Assembly: GCF_018616375.1 (NCBI RefSeq)
Contig: NZ_JAEQBB010000010.1
Coordinates: 1-64,000 of the forward strand
Reading direction: 5' to 3'
DNA length: 64,000 bases
From: Exiguobacterium sp. J17977
GTDB taxonomy: Bacteria; Bacillota; Bacilli; Exiguobacteriales; Exiguobacteriaceae
Positions 24,551 to 34,008 of the stretch are shown piece by piece. A program made the translations under genes and the position numbers. A model generated the notes under the pieces. The model was not told where the DNA came from and made no database searches. It saw only the letters and a program-made list of their open reading frames with translations. Position 1 is the first letter of the stretch. Each line of letters opens with the position of its first letter.

Positions 24551-25409
24551 AAAACCTAATTCTGGAGCTTTTGCAAGATGAGGTGGTAGACACTCTTCTG
24601 TTTTGGCTCTCTACTGTATATGTATATAGCTAAAAGTTTTGTATCAGTTTTTAAATACCGGATCCAGTTCTCCAATAAACTCAAAATCATATTGTATTGA
24701 TGCTTCCTATTCAGAAGCAGTGAATAACAAGCGTTGCCGCATTGCTCTCAATCAAACAATTACATATTATGTTTAGACTTTGATCCTATGAAACGCCTGT
24801 CCCTTAGCATGAGATTAATATGACTAGCTGATATTTTTTAAGAAAAGCTTTAAAAAATCAACAAATTAATATCTCGTTCTAAAATAGCCATTTACAGTAA
24901 GTCTTCTTTGGCTTTTACATAATAAAGCATCCAATTTCTTAAAATATAAAAAAGAATCAATACGCCTTTGCGAATTGATTCAACGCACTATAGACAAAAA
25001 AACTGTCTGTAGCCTTTTTTATTTATCCTAACGGTCACAGCTCGTTTTTATGGGAGGAGCAGAGCCGCATCGCAACTTTTCTGTTGCTAAATTTCGGACT
25101 TTGTCACCTCCTTAAAAACCCTTCATTAAATCCTTTCTAGTTTTCTCAACAAACTTCAGAAGTTTATTTTCTAATGAATTCACAATGGAGAAATTTTTAT
25201 ATACAGTCATTATCTGATTGATTCGACCTTTATTTTTATTTCGATTGAAAATACCTCGCAATTCACTCTACATTTTCCTCTATCCTTATGTCTCATCGAC
25301 TCTTAATAACTTTACAAATTTATTTAACTAGATATAAATACTCCAATTAATATTCCCACAAAATTTTTATCTGAATTATTTTGAATATTGAATAGATGGA
25401 GGATTTATC
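24551..25409. other. AT-rich region with a possible small minus-strand transcript
   Basis: No normal gene was found. On the minus strand an AAGGAGGTGAC ribosome-site-like motif (about 25106-25116) precedes only very short frames (for example MRLCSSHKNEL). About 120 bp on comes a strong terminator (24954-24981). This could be a small RNA, leader or decayed type I toxin gene. Confidence 0.35.
24954..24981 (-). terminator. Intrinsic terminator on the minus strand
   Basis: GAATCAAT and CGC pair with GCG and ATTGATTC around a 4-nt loop with one internal mismatch. On the minus strand it is followed by six T residues (24953-24948). No annotated gene ends here, which argues for a small transcript from about 25.1 kb. 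Confidence 0.7.
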
Positions 25410-26477
25410 ATGACACTACCGCATCAAAAAAAAATAATAAAGAGTTCCTCATCAGCAACTGTAAACGAATTAAAACAGAGTCTTGATTATCAAAAAGTAC
25501 ATCTTAAGGATCGAATAGACGTTGTTGAAAAAATGTTGAATCAAAGTGACTTTTACGAAGACTACTTTTCAACCCTTTTTAAATCAAATATTACTTCGCA
25601 AGACCCTTTGTCTGAGGAAGTAAATGTATGCCGCTCTTTGTCGCGAATGGCCGACTATATTCTTAGCTCTAAAGAAGTTAAGGATGAAAAGGACGCTAAA
25701 AAAAACAACTATGTATTCTACACAGACAATCAGTACTTTCGCCGGAAAATGGAAAGGGAAGTTAATTTTTCTGAACTAGGCGGATCAACATCATTCAATA
25801 ACGAAGAGGACTTGATTCATCTATTGAAATGCTCTGAGAAGAACTATAAAGCGGAAAAGGTTCAAAAGATTGTTTCGGAGGATTTAGAACGGACAGATTT
25901 TCTTGGGCAAATTTTAAAAGATTATAAACAATTAAATGATTATCTAAGTAATGAGTTGAAATCAAAGAGTAATAACTACAATCGATATCTCTTATCCAGA
26001 ATGAAAGGACAAACGGCACGCGATATGATTTACTGCAAAGATACGCTTTCTGGTGTATTTGCATACAATCCAAAGAACGTTTCTGAATCTACTAAACCCG
26101 ATTACGATGTTTTTGATTTTACAGATAAAGATCACTTATTGGGGAAGTCAATCGCTGCTGAAGAGTCTAGACCTGCGCTAAAAGTGAAAGGGCTTTTATA
26201 TTTTGAACCACAACCGTTGAGTAATGGAGATTTTGCTCTTGTTCTGCATGACTTGAATGAAACTATTAAAAAGGCTGGATTAACAAATCGAGAAAAATTT
26301 GTTCTTAGTAAAGTGCGAGATGGTGCTTCCAATACCTCTATTGCAGATTCTCTAGAAATTAACAAGATGGAAATAACTCGAGTTATCCAACGAATTGCAA
26401 AGAAAGTCATCAAAGTTGGCAATAAATACGACAAACGTAATGGGTCTGATAAAGAGAGCCATCTAGAATCTAATTAA
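25410..26477 (+). CDS. Putative transcription regulator with C-terminal sigma4/LuxR-type HTH
   Basis: This 355-residue protein is mainly helical and charged for its first 280 residues. It ends with LTNREKFVLSKVRDGASNTS followed by IADSLEINKMEITRVIQRIA, a clear LuxR/sigma-region-4 type helix-turn-helix (about 288-340). The N-terminal part has no receiver or ligand domain that I recognise. It starts at ATG 25410 behind TGGAGGA. Another sigma-like gene lies 3.2 kb downstream. The two may form a phage-derived regulatory pair controlling this AT-rich block; the block includes the lysis cassette and ThyX-like gene. That connection is inference. Confidence 0.6.
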   Translation: MTLPHQKKIIKSSSSATVNELKQSLDYQKVHLKDRIDVVEKMLNQSDFYEDYFSTLFKSNITSQDPLSEEVNVCRSLSRMADYILSSKEVKDEKDAKKNNYVFYTDNQYFRRKMEREVNFSELGGSTSFNNEEDLIHLLKCSEKNYKAEKVQKIVSEDLERTDFLGQILKDYKQLNDYLSNELKSKSNNYNRYLLSRMKGQTARDMIYCKDTLSGVFAYNPKNVSESTKPDYDVFDFTDKDHLLGKSIAAEESRPALKVKGLLYFEPQPLSNGDFALVLHDLNETIKKAGLTNREKFVLSKVRDGASNTSIADSLEINKMEITRVIQRIAKKVIKVGNKYDKRNGSDKESHLESN

Positions 26478-26561
26478 GAGTCAAACAAATCTAAACTAAT
26501 AAAATTCTCATTAGTACAAAGAGAAGGTAGTTACAGATTTAAAATGGTAAACACTATTTTT

Positions 26562-26589
26562 AAAGGTAGTTAAATCTAACTATCTTTTC
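26562..26589 (+). terminator. Probable terminator after the HTH gene
   Basis: AAGGTAGTTA (26563-26572) pairs with TAACTATCTT (26577-26586) with one G-T pair, followed by TTTC. The stem is AT-rich and only moderately strong. Confidence 0.4.
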
Positions 26590-26755
26590 AAAAGTCTATT
26601 CCTAAGACTCTAAAAAAATGAGAAATCGTATGTATAGAGTTAATGTAGTAAAAACAAAAAAATAAAGTTACCTTGGTTTAAAAGCTTTTTATATACGCAT
26701 TTTACGAAAAAAATAGGACCGCAAGTACAAAAAATAAAAACAAACGGAGATAGAA

Positions 26756-26965
26756 ATGGTTAAAAAATTTCATTTAAAGAGGCAACATCTATGGATTTCA
26801 CTTCTATTAATAATTACGTTCATTCGGCTATACGTTCGATTTAATCAGGCACTTAACAATACAATTTTCCCAGAAGATGAAAATGAAGATCTTGGTGAGG
26901 AAGAGACTTCTCGTCTCAATGATTTGCAACGCAAAATTACTCGCGACTCTGTTTTTAACTACTAA
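26756..26965 (+). CDS. Small single-span membrane protein
   Basis: This 69-residue protein has a basic start (MVKKFHLKRQH), one membrane helix (about 12-29, LWISLLLIITFIRLYV) and an acidic cytoplasmic or outside tail (EDENEDLGEEE). It starts at ATG 26756 behind ACGGAGA. No family is recognised. It stands between the HTH gene and the ThyX-like gene on the same strand. The size and topology would suit a small phage-type membrane protein, for instance a modulator of lysis or exclusion, but nothing specific supports that. Confidence 0.5.
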   Translation: MVKKFHLKRQHLWISLLLIITFIRLYVRFNQALNNTIFPEDENEDLGEEETSRLNDLQRKITRDSVFNY

Positions 26966-27167
26966 GGCTAAGTTTTAGAATTGAACTATACTACACAACG
27001 TTTAAATTCATCTAAACCATAATTGAAATTACTAATTACTTAAGAGTTTTCAAATTGGATATTTCATGTTTTTCCCCACGAATCTAAAGTAAGTTATTTA
27101 CGTTTATATTAGTAAAGATATAAATATCTAGTAACATAAATCATATTACTTGAAGGAGTTTTATATT

Positions 27168-28052
27168 ATGTCAAAAAATATTAATCTTATACCTGTCACC
27201 GACTCTTCGAAGATTTTATCTGATGAGAAAACCGAAATCGAAATTATGAATGATCTTGAAAATATTAAAGTTTCATTAATTGATCACACACCATGGCCTC
27301 ACATTGTTCAATATTTACCTAACTACGTAAATACCAAAGTATCTGCTGATTCAAACCTTGCCTATCCACCAAGCCAAAATGCAGATAATCTTGAAAAAGC
27401 GTTTAAATCCAAGACACTTCCATCAATTCTGGAAACGATCCGACTTACCTTTCGGGTTAAAGGCATTAGTGTGCAAGACGCGCTACGTTTAATTCGTCAC
27501 CATACTTTATCCTTCTCCGCACAATGTACAGATGATCATTTATCACCTGACTTTAAAACCGTTGTTCCTGAGTCGATTGAAAATTCACCAAAATTCTATA
27601 AACGTTATAAAGATTTGACTCAACTGTGTCATGAACTCTATGCTGACATGATTGAATCTAAAAAGATTTCAACCACGGACGCTCGTCTTATTTTAAACAA
27701 AAATCATGACAATTTTTATCACGTGAGCTGTAACTTCAAAGATTTGCTTGGATTTGTTGAACAACATATTGATCAACAAAATCAATCGAAATCAATTAAC
27801 ATTCTTGCTTATCAGATGTGGCTTGCGGTTTGTCAGCAATACCCAATTGCCCATTTAAATCTTGTAGACTTTGAACAACCTTCACATTGCAACAGTGAAA
27901 ATTTAAATGGCACAAATCCACCTAATGAAAAAACGAAGTTTGAATCAATGCTTACAGAATATAAAGGAGACCTGGTTTTCTTTTCTGAAACAGCAACCGA
28001 CCATATCGAAATGATTCGCAAGGGTGAAATCTTTACCACACAACCCGAATGA
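27168..28052 (+). CDS. Divergent ThyX-like (flavin-dependent thymidylate synthase) protein
   Basis: The start is set at ATG 27168, 10 bases after AAGGAG. The 294-residue protein shows the ThyX order: a central RHHTLSFSAQCTD (110-122) aligned to the signature RHRxxSxNxxSxR, then ISTTDARLILNKN, and the FVEQHIDQQNQ helix. ThyX makes dTMP from dUMP using FAD, NADPH and methylene-THF. Here several signature residues differ: the second Arg is His, the Ser near the flavin is Cys, and the last Arg is Asp. It may use another substrate or be inactive. Stand-alone thyX variants are common on phages. No dCTP/dUTP enzyme lies nearby. Confidence 0.62.
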   Translation: MSKNINLIPVTDSSKILSDEKTEIEIMNDLENIKVSLIDHTPWPHIVQYLPNYVNTKVSADSNLAYPPSQNADNLEKAFKSKTLPSILETIRLTFRVKGISVQDALRLIRHHTLSFSAQCTDDHLSPDFKTVVPESIENSPKFYKRYKDLTQLCHELYADMIESKKISTTDARLILNKNHDNFYHVSCNFKDLLGFVEQHIDQQNQSKSINILAYQMWLAVCQQYPIAHLNLVDFEQPSHCNSENLNGTNPPNEKTKFESMLTEYKGDLVFFSETATDHIEMIRKGEIFTTQPE

Positions 28053-28309
28053 TACTGACTTTCACATATTTAAAAAATCGAGAACACAACTATTAATAAG
28101 CTTGCTCATAATTAGAGGCTTATAAACATATAACAATACAGAAAGTCTCATTGCTTTATTTTTGTCTAAAAGTGCCAAGAAGAAAGTTTTATATCGGTAA
28201 TAGAGCCCGACCGTTCAGTTCGTGAACCTATATCTCATGATAAATTTACAATTCGTATTTTAGATCCTAATTTATCAACTTATTAAAAAGTGAAAAATGA
28301 CATCTTACT

Positions 28310-28335
28310 GAGGATAGCGAAACTATCCTCTTTTT
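28310..28335 (+). terminator. Intrinsic terminator downstream of the ThyX-like gene
   Basis: GAGGATAG (28310-28317), a cgaaa loop, CTATCCTC (28323-28330) and five T residues form a perfect 8-bp terminator. It is 258 bp past the ThyX-like stop, so it either ends a long 3' region or a small RNA. Confidence 0.8.
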
Positions 28336-28885
28336 ATAAATAAAAGAAACTTTAAAGTATACAAGGTACCTTTCTAACATCACATTAATATAATATATAC
28401 GCAATTATCCCATAAATTTTTGACATGAAAATCCAGCTTTTATGTTTTATATATGATCAAATATTTAACGGCATTCAAATACAAAATCGCCAACCTCTAT
28501 TTGATAGGAAGAGACAAGTACTAAGTTTTGCAGAGAAGTATTAGGATATATTCAACTCACCTACATTTAAACTAAAGATAGTAAACGATATGCCGACCAA
28601 TTGACTATCCCAGATGAGGAACTGAGGCAACGAATCTCCCCCCAGTAATCTCTAACTTAAGATCGGTTGAGAGTTTAGATAGTGAGGTGAGTATGAGTAA
28701 TCCTCCCCTCTGACCCAGGCTAGCAATACAATTACCGTGCAAGCAAAGCTTCACGATTACGGTATTACTCAAAATCATATCACGTAAATATAACTGTCTC
28801 GACAACACAACCTTGAAGGCTTTTTCACTGCTCTATAATCCATGCTATTCTATCTCAGGAGTTCGATGGCATGCTCACTTTAAGC

Positions 28886-28930
28886 TACATCCATTACTAT
28901 AACTGGAAACGACTTCAATCACCTGAGCCT
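28886..28930 (+). pseudogene. IS3-family orfB scrap
   Basis: The frame from 28886 reads YIHYYNWKRLQSPEP, the distinctive tail motif of IS3-type transposases. No surrounding frame continues it, so only a relic remains. Confidence 0.55.
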
Positions 28931-29683
28931 TGTAGAATAGCAGACCTAGGTGATTTACGTAGCCTGATGAATCATTCATTGTCTAACTTATTCGATTTGG
29001 TTTACACTTAAACTGTTATCATTCCTTCGACAGTTCGACAATTTTATAAAATATGATTCCCTTTTAATGTTAAAAAAAAAATAAAAATTCACATTTATAA
29101 AAATGTACAATAGTTTATATGAATTAATTAATCTCAAAAAATCACATTATATTCTTTCATAGAGATAATTTTGTCATAAAATGTCGATTAAAAAGGTGTC
29201 ATATACTCCTTCACACTAGAGGGGCTTAATGTTATTATTTAAAACGTATTCATTAGGTCTAAATGTATGCTTGCTTATTTCCTCATGACTTCAGCACTAA
29301 AATTTTACAACTTTGTAATTTGTAGTTCTTTGAAGATTAACTTACAACTTTAATTAAAAGTAAAAAAATAAGTCGGATTTTTTCAGTTCATTACTTATGT
29401 ACGAGTTAGTTAGAAAATTGTTCGTATAATCCAGCATGATCTACTGGTTTGTTCAACTTTCTAAATCTAAAACTTCTCTACATACCATGAAACAAATAGT
29501 CGAGTTTCTCATATGGTAGCGAAATTCAGCCGAAAATTAGCACCACTTTTTGTTTGCCTAAAAAAAGAACATACGTTCCCTTTTTTGATAAAAAATTAAA
29601 AAGATATGAGATTTTGATTTACGTTTCCCCAGATCAAGATATAAACGTATCGTATATTTAAAATAAATTGGGGGAATAGAATA

Positions 29684-30283
29684 ATGACAGAAACGAAGTT
29701 AATCCTATTTTCTGACGGTACTTCTAAAGAACTTACATTTGAGGAAGTACGAAAATTGCACCGACCTATGGCGATTAAAGAAATGCGCAAAGCCAATTCA
29801 AAGTCGCTTTATAATCCAATTGAAGAAGAAGACTTTATGCAGGAAATGGAATTAGAAATTTGGAGAGCGTTTGAACAGTACGACCCAGATCTAAATTATT
29901 GTTTCAGCACATATCTCCAATACAAACTGTTAAAAGGAGTTCGAAATGTAACTTATTCTCGATATGCAAAAAAAAACCAGCATAATGGGTTGTTCTCAAT
30001 GAATGCTACACAAAATGAAAATGATTTAAGATTAGAAGATATGTTTGTCTCTGAAGAATCAGCATCAAATAATTTTTTTTTCAAAGAATTATTTGAAATC
30101 ATACAAAAAAATGTTCCTTCTGATAGTGAGAAAGAGTTATTACTCATTCTACTAAATAAGAAAGAACATTCAGTCCAAGACTATGCAACAAGACATAGAA
30201 TTACTCGACAGGCTGCCAACCAACGAGTAGTAAAGCTTCGAAAAAAACTTCAAAAAATAATTAAAAACGAATACCTTACCTAA
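29684..30283 (+). CDS. Sigma-70-like RNA polymerase sigma factor, phage/plasmid type
   Basis: This 199-residue protein has region 2 features (about 55-110: EEDFMQEMELEIWRAFEQYD, then FSTYLQYKLLKGVR) and a region 4 helix-turn-helix (about 165-195: HSVQDYATRHRITRQAANQR). The layout matches small alternative sigma factors that redirect RNA polymerase to a subset of promoters. It starts at ATG 29684 behind TTGGGGGAA and is closed by a strong terminator. No anti-sigma gene is adjacent. The only other transcription protein nearby is the HTH gene at 25.4 kb. Its promoters are unknown; genes of this AT-rich block are the natural candidates. Confidence 0.78.
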   Translation: MTETKLILFSDGTSKELTFEEVRKLHRPMAIKEMRKANSKSLYNPIEEEDFMQEMELEIWRAFEQYDPDLNYCFSTYLQYKLLKGVRNVTYSRYAKKNQHNGLFSMNATQNENDLRLEDMFVSEESASNNFFFKELFEIIQKNVPSDSEKELLLILLNKKEHSVQDYATRHRITRQAANQRVVKLRKKLQKIIKNEYLT

Positions 30284-30327
30284 GTATCGACTCTTATCTG
30301 CCAATAAGACTATCAATACTTTTGCTT

Positions 30328-30357
30328 AGCAAGAGCCCTGCCAGGCTCTTGCTTTTT
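30328..30357 (+). terminator. Strong intrinsic terminator of the sigma-like gene
   Basis: AGCAAGAGCC (30328-30337), loop ctgcca, GGCTCTTGCT (30344-30353) and TTTT make a perfect 10-bp stem with T-tract, 45 bp after the stop codon. Confidence 0.92.
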
Positions 30358-31995
30358 ATATTATAGAGGGCCTTTAAATCATTGTCTACCTGATATCTGA
30401 TTATTTTATCATCAAAAAAATACCAATATAGAAACCTCTTCTTATTAGAACAGTAGCATAGTGTATATGTATTAAATAGTATATTAATTATTTTTTATTA
30501 CTTTCTAATACTTTATTTATTGTCTACTCCTTAAACTACGGTTTTAAATTAATCAGAAAAATACTAAGCAAAATTATGTATAATTCTTTATATATTGCTA
30601 CGTACATAACCACTGCTGTTAAAATTTTTTATCGTTTTTGTTGAAACTATCTTCGGGAATTAACTTACTAAACTAAAAGGTTTGAAGAAATTCATCATGT
30701 TGAATAAGTTTTTCTGGAACTGGGACTTGTCGACGTGAACGGTTGCGTCAAGCGTATCTATTCGTTTGGAATATAGACTATGGTGGTTTTTACGTAGAAT
30801 GAGTTCAATCGGGCTGGAATATATCTTAGACATAATTAGTGATAGGACAATACTCCGAAGGTTTATACGTTAAGAACACATTTGGATCTTGCAAACCCTT
30901 CGCGTAAGTTGTTATTAATGCCTTGCTTGGAGAAAAAAACAGGACAATTATCCGAGATTTCGAGACCAGACGTCCGACTTCCTTCCTTCCTTACTTCCTT
31001 CTCGAGATGTTAACAAGGTCTCTACCTGTACTCTCTCACCTCTTATCATTTAGGTTGTGGCATGGGACGGATCCTTCCAGTCCCGCTAGGCCATCCATTT
31101 TCCGATGAAACGAGACTGCGAGCTCGAGTTTCAGAACTTTAAAAAGAATAATGAGAGCATAATTAAACATTGTTTTCTATTTAACAAAATGAATCTTCTC
31201 GAATCGTTTGATCTGCAAACTATCAGACGCTGAGAGCAACAAATTGACACTTATTCCAGACTGCAAAAATATAAAAGACAAGACGTCCCGATTTAGAAAT
31301 TAGTCCACAATACAAGAATTATTTAAAGACGCACTACATACATCTAAAAGATGACTGAGCGACAACGATAAGAATAAATCGATTACATCCACAAGTTAAT
31401 TCGTCAATCTAGAACGATAAAATTGACGCATCGAACATTGCAAGGTTGAATAAAGAAATTCTTTTAAGGAGACGAGCCTTTCAACAAACCTTTCCTCCTA
31501 AAAAAAAGATATTAGACATCTTTCTCTTCTTAATGCAATAGAACGCACTGGTACGTTCATATAAGAAATTTTTTGACACATAGATAGCCATAATGAACGA
31601 AACGCCACTATCCTTTTTCGCAAATTATATATACGGTCGATAATGTTTCCCATGAAAAAGGGCCCAATTAGTTGGTGAATTAGTAATGAATCACGTCATC
31701 GCCACTGCGATACTGTACTCCATACTTTATCACATCGAAATCATCCATATGGATGACGACAGACATCAGATAAGAAAGCGGGAAACGTTGTCTGCGTCAG
31801 AAGTATCAAAATCAATTGGACGTTTAAAGCCTTTTATCAATAACTTACAACGAAGGAGTAAAGCATCAAAAAATTACATTGTTTTGAATTTAATTCACAT
31901 TTTAACTCCTTAAAGATAATATGAAGGGTTTTATCTGATTTGTTTACAGTAAATTATGTGAGTGCTAAAATTATATTCATCGTGGAGGTGAATTC
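30358..31995. other. Long AT-rich region without a supportable gene
   Basis: Short open frames exist (for example about 31,686-31,913), but they lack ribosome sites, family motifs or coding-like composition. Parts near 30.7-31.5 kb look like decayed mobile DNA, but I could not assign a family. Confidence 0.45.
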
Positions 31996-32364
31996 ATGAA
32001 AGTGAAAATCCGGGAAGATGCCCCAGATTATTATTCTATAATGTCTGCTGACTTCGGCTGGGATACGGGTTGGGAGAATATCTTCTCGTACTTAAAAGGG
32101 AGATGGGTAGAGGTAGATACAAATCATTTACACAAGTATGAATACTATCTAAAACCTATAAAAGGACTATTTGACGAGCCTTTGAGGGTAGATGAAGATT
32201 TTATAGAGGATATTATGTGCGATGTGAGATACGGAAAGGCAAGATGCGATTTTTGTAACTCTATATCTTTGAATAGAAAAATATGTACTAATTGTGGCCG
32301 GAAAGATTATTTAAATCCTTTTTTTGAAGATGATGAGGAAAAGGCGCATAAAAATTGTAAATAA
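31996..32364 (+). CDS. Unknown small protein with C-terminal zinc ribbon
   Basis: This 122-residue acidic protein starts at ATG 31996 behind GTGGAGGTG. Its last third has two CxxC pairs (CDFCNS and CTNCGRK, about 88-106), a short zinc ribbon. The first 80 residues contain many aromatic and acidic residues (WDTGWENIFSYLKGRW) and no recognised domain. It stands alone between gene-poor stretches and is followed by a very strong terminator 235 bp on. The zinc ribbon may bind nucleic acid or a partner protein; the function is unknown. Confidence 0.62.
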   Translation: MKVKIREDAPDYYSIMSADFGWDTGWENIFSYLKGRWVEVDTNHLHKYEYYLKPIKGLFDEPLRVDEDFIEDIMCDVRYGKARCDFCNSISLNRKICTNCGRKDYLNPFFEDDEEKAHKNCK

Positions 32365-32599
32365 CGGAACTGTTATTTATTTTTTTAACATACCTTAGCA
32401 TTACTGTATACTATTTTATTATATGAAACCTAAGTATAATGTCAACCTGCTAATATGTAATTTTTATTTCCTAACCTGTTAGTGATAAGTCATTTACTAA
32501 TCTTCAATACTTCACAATTAGCTTATAAATTTAATAAATTTAGAATCATTATTTATACTGACCTAGCCATACTAGACAATATTAATAATGTTTTGCTTA

Positions 32600-32648
32600 G
32601 GACATCATCATACCGGATTTTACTGGTATGATGATGTCCTATTTTTTT
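32600..32648 (+). terminator. Very strong intrinsic terminator
   Basis: GGACATCATCATACC (32600-32614) pairs perfectly with GGTATGATGATGTCC (32625-32639) around a 10-nt loop, then nine T residues follow. It blocks plus-strand transcription from the zinc-ribbon gene side before the decayed IS at 32.7 kb. Confidence 0.9.
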
Positions 32649-32699
32649 TTAGATAATGTCCTCATTAAATAGTAGGTTATGACTCACACTTTATGGATT

Positions 32700-33180
32700 G
32701 CTTTATGAGTTGAATGTGACGTACTAAAACCTCTAAAACTCCAAATTCGAATGGAATGATTAGATCGCCTCATCGTCTCAATAGTTGTCTTTTCGAGACA
32801 CGATGCTAGTCAGATAGTTCCTCATGACGAAACCTTGAAAGATATACGAGGTACATAAACACTAACTTAATTTGAATGAATAATAGTCCTCGAGGTTTGT
32901 ACCGAATCTCTAAATGCATATTTGACGTATCGATGACTAGTGGGATCTGTTGATGCTCGTATAACTTATGGGCTATGATTTCATTGTTAAATAGGTGGAT
33001 GATTGTAAAAAGGTATTTCGTAGTGTTTCCATATTGGATTTAGGTGGTGTCCATGACTCATTCCTTCCTCGGTCTTTTGACCATGAAGTCTCGTTTGAGG
33101 AAATCAAGCGCTCAGCCTAAGACTTCCATTTGATTCGGGCTTGATCAATGACAATTTTTCATGAGTTTCTATTTGCTATT
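32700..33180 (-). pseudogene. Decayed IS3-family transposase (orfB)
   Basis: Across shifting minus-strand frames one reads TIIHLFNNEI, AHKLYEHQQIPLVIDT, RGTIIHS and SRKDNYWDDEAI, in the order of the IS3/IS150 DDE domain. Many stops and shifts make it inactive. It is related to the plus-strand remnant at 43.5-44.0 kb, which shares the YLLNNE/LYEHQQ-type segment. Confidence 0.7.
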
Positions 33181-33985
33181 CCGGTTCGGCTGCAAACTAG
33201 TAGTTTTTCTTTAACAGGGTGCCCTTTACATTTCGATGTCCATTTTGATATTTTATATGCTTGCATCCTCGATGAATGTTTGCTTTAGCACTAGAGCGTG
33301 CTTCACGATAAGCTGGTCAAGTCGATAGATTTCATTGAACTGATACCATCTCATTCATGTGTGAATTTTACATTCGTTTTTGATGTCGAATTTTCTATGA
33401 TTTCTTTATTAGCCAACTCTCCGCTTAGTTTATTTTTTTAACTGTGTCCACTTTATTTTATTTCCCTTAACCATACGTTCTCCCCACTAAAAAAACACCT
33501 ACGATGCTAGCGCTTGTTTAAGTGTACCACCGCGAGGTGTTTTTATATTGTGGCGAAATTTAGGCCTGTCTCATATCGAAGTGAAAATTGATTACATTTA
33601 TATTTATCTAGAAATAATAAGATTCAATTTTTTTGAACTTTAACAACGTTTTTATTTTTTTAAGTTGAAAATCTTTCATGGGGAACCTATTTGAAACAAA
33701 CCATTTCGGAAATACATATCTTTCAAATTTTGTAGTTTCTGATTTGAAGAACCCCTATGGCTTATCTTCTGCTCTTTGACTTCAACTGTCATATAATAGA
33801 CAATCTCTAACGTAAATTTACTCTTAAATGTTTTGAAGAGATCCTTTCAAATAATAAGATTAACTTCTCGTCTTTTCTTTTCACCTAAATAAATATAGTA
33901 TAACTCATTTCGTTTTTTGCATCCGTGAATTAAAACCCATTTCTAAAAGATATCACGTTAATACATTAAAACTATTTCTTTAAAT
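33181..33985. other. AT-rich spacer with hairpin but no gene
   Basis: No gene was seen. AAAAACACCT (33491-33500) pairs with AGGTGTTTTT (33535-33544) across a 34-nt loop that contains further self-complementary bases, giving a terminator-like or IS-end-like fold. Confidence 0.45.
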
Positions 33986-34007
33986 AAGTATGCGCCGGCG
34001 CATACTT
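33986..34007. terminator. Perfect 22-bp GC-centred palindrome at the end of the proteasome-like gene
   Basis: The block reads AAGTATGCGCC and then its exact complement, with T residues on the plus side. It lies 1 bp beyond the stop of the minus-strand gene starting at 35820. It may be a two-way terminator, though an unspaced palindrome is also a good protein-binding site. Confidence 0.55.
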
Positions 34008-34008
34008 T

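Larger units (their letters stand above)
28053..29683. other. Gene-poor region with IS3 remnants
   Basis: No intact gene was seen. It holds a terminator (28310-28335), a diverged copy of the repeat at 20620-20720 (about 28425-28515), an IS3 transposase scrap at 28886-28930 and long AT-rich spacers. TACCGT and ACGGTA about 25 bp apart (around 28730-28765) form a loose inverted repeat. Confidence 0.5.

Noticed and set aside
30923-31108. Short plus-strand frame in the gene-poor region
   Set aside because: No ribosome site or motif, and neighbouring sequence is decayed.
31686-31913. 75-codon plus-strand frame
   Set aside because: Protein-like at first sight, but no ribosome site, motif or neighbour supports it.
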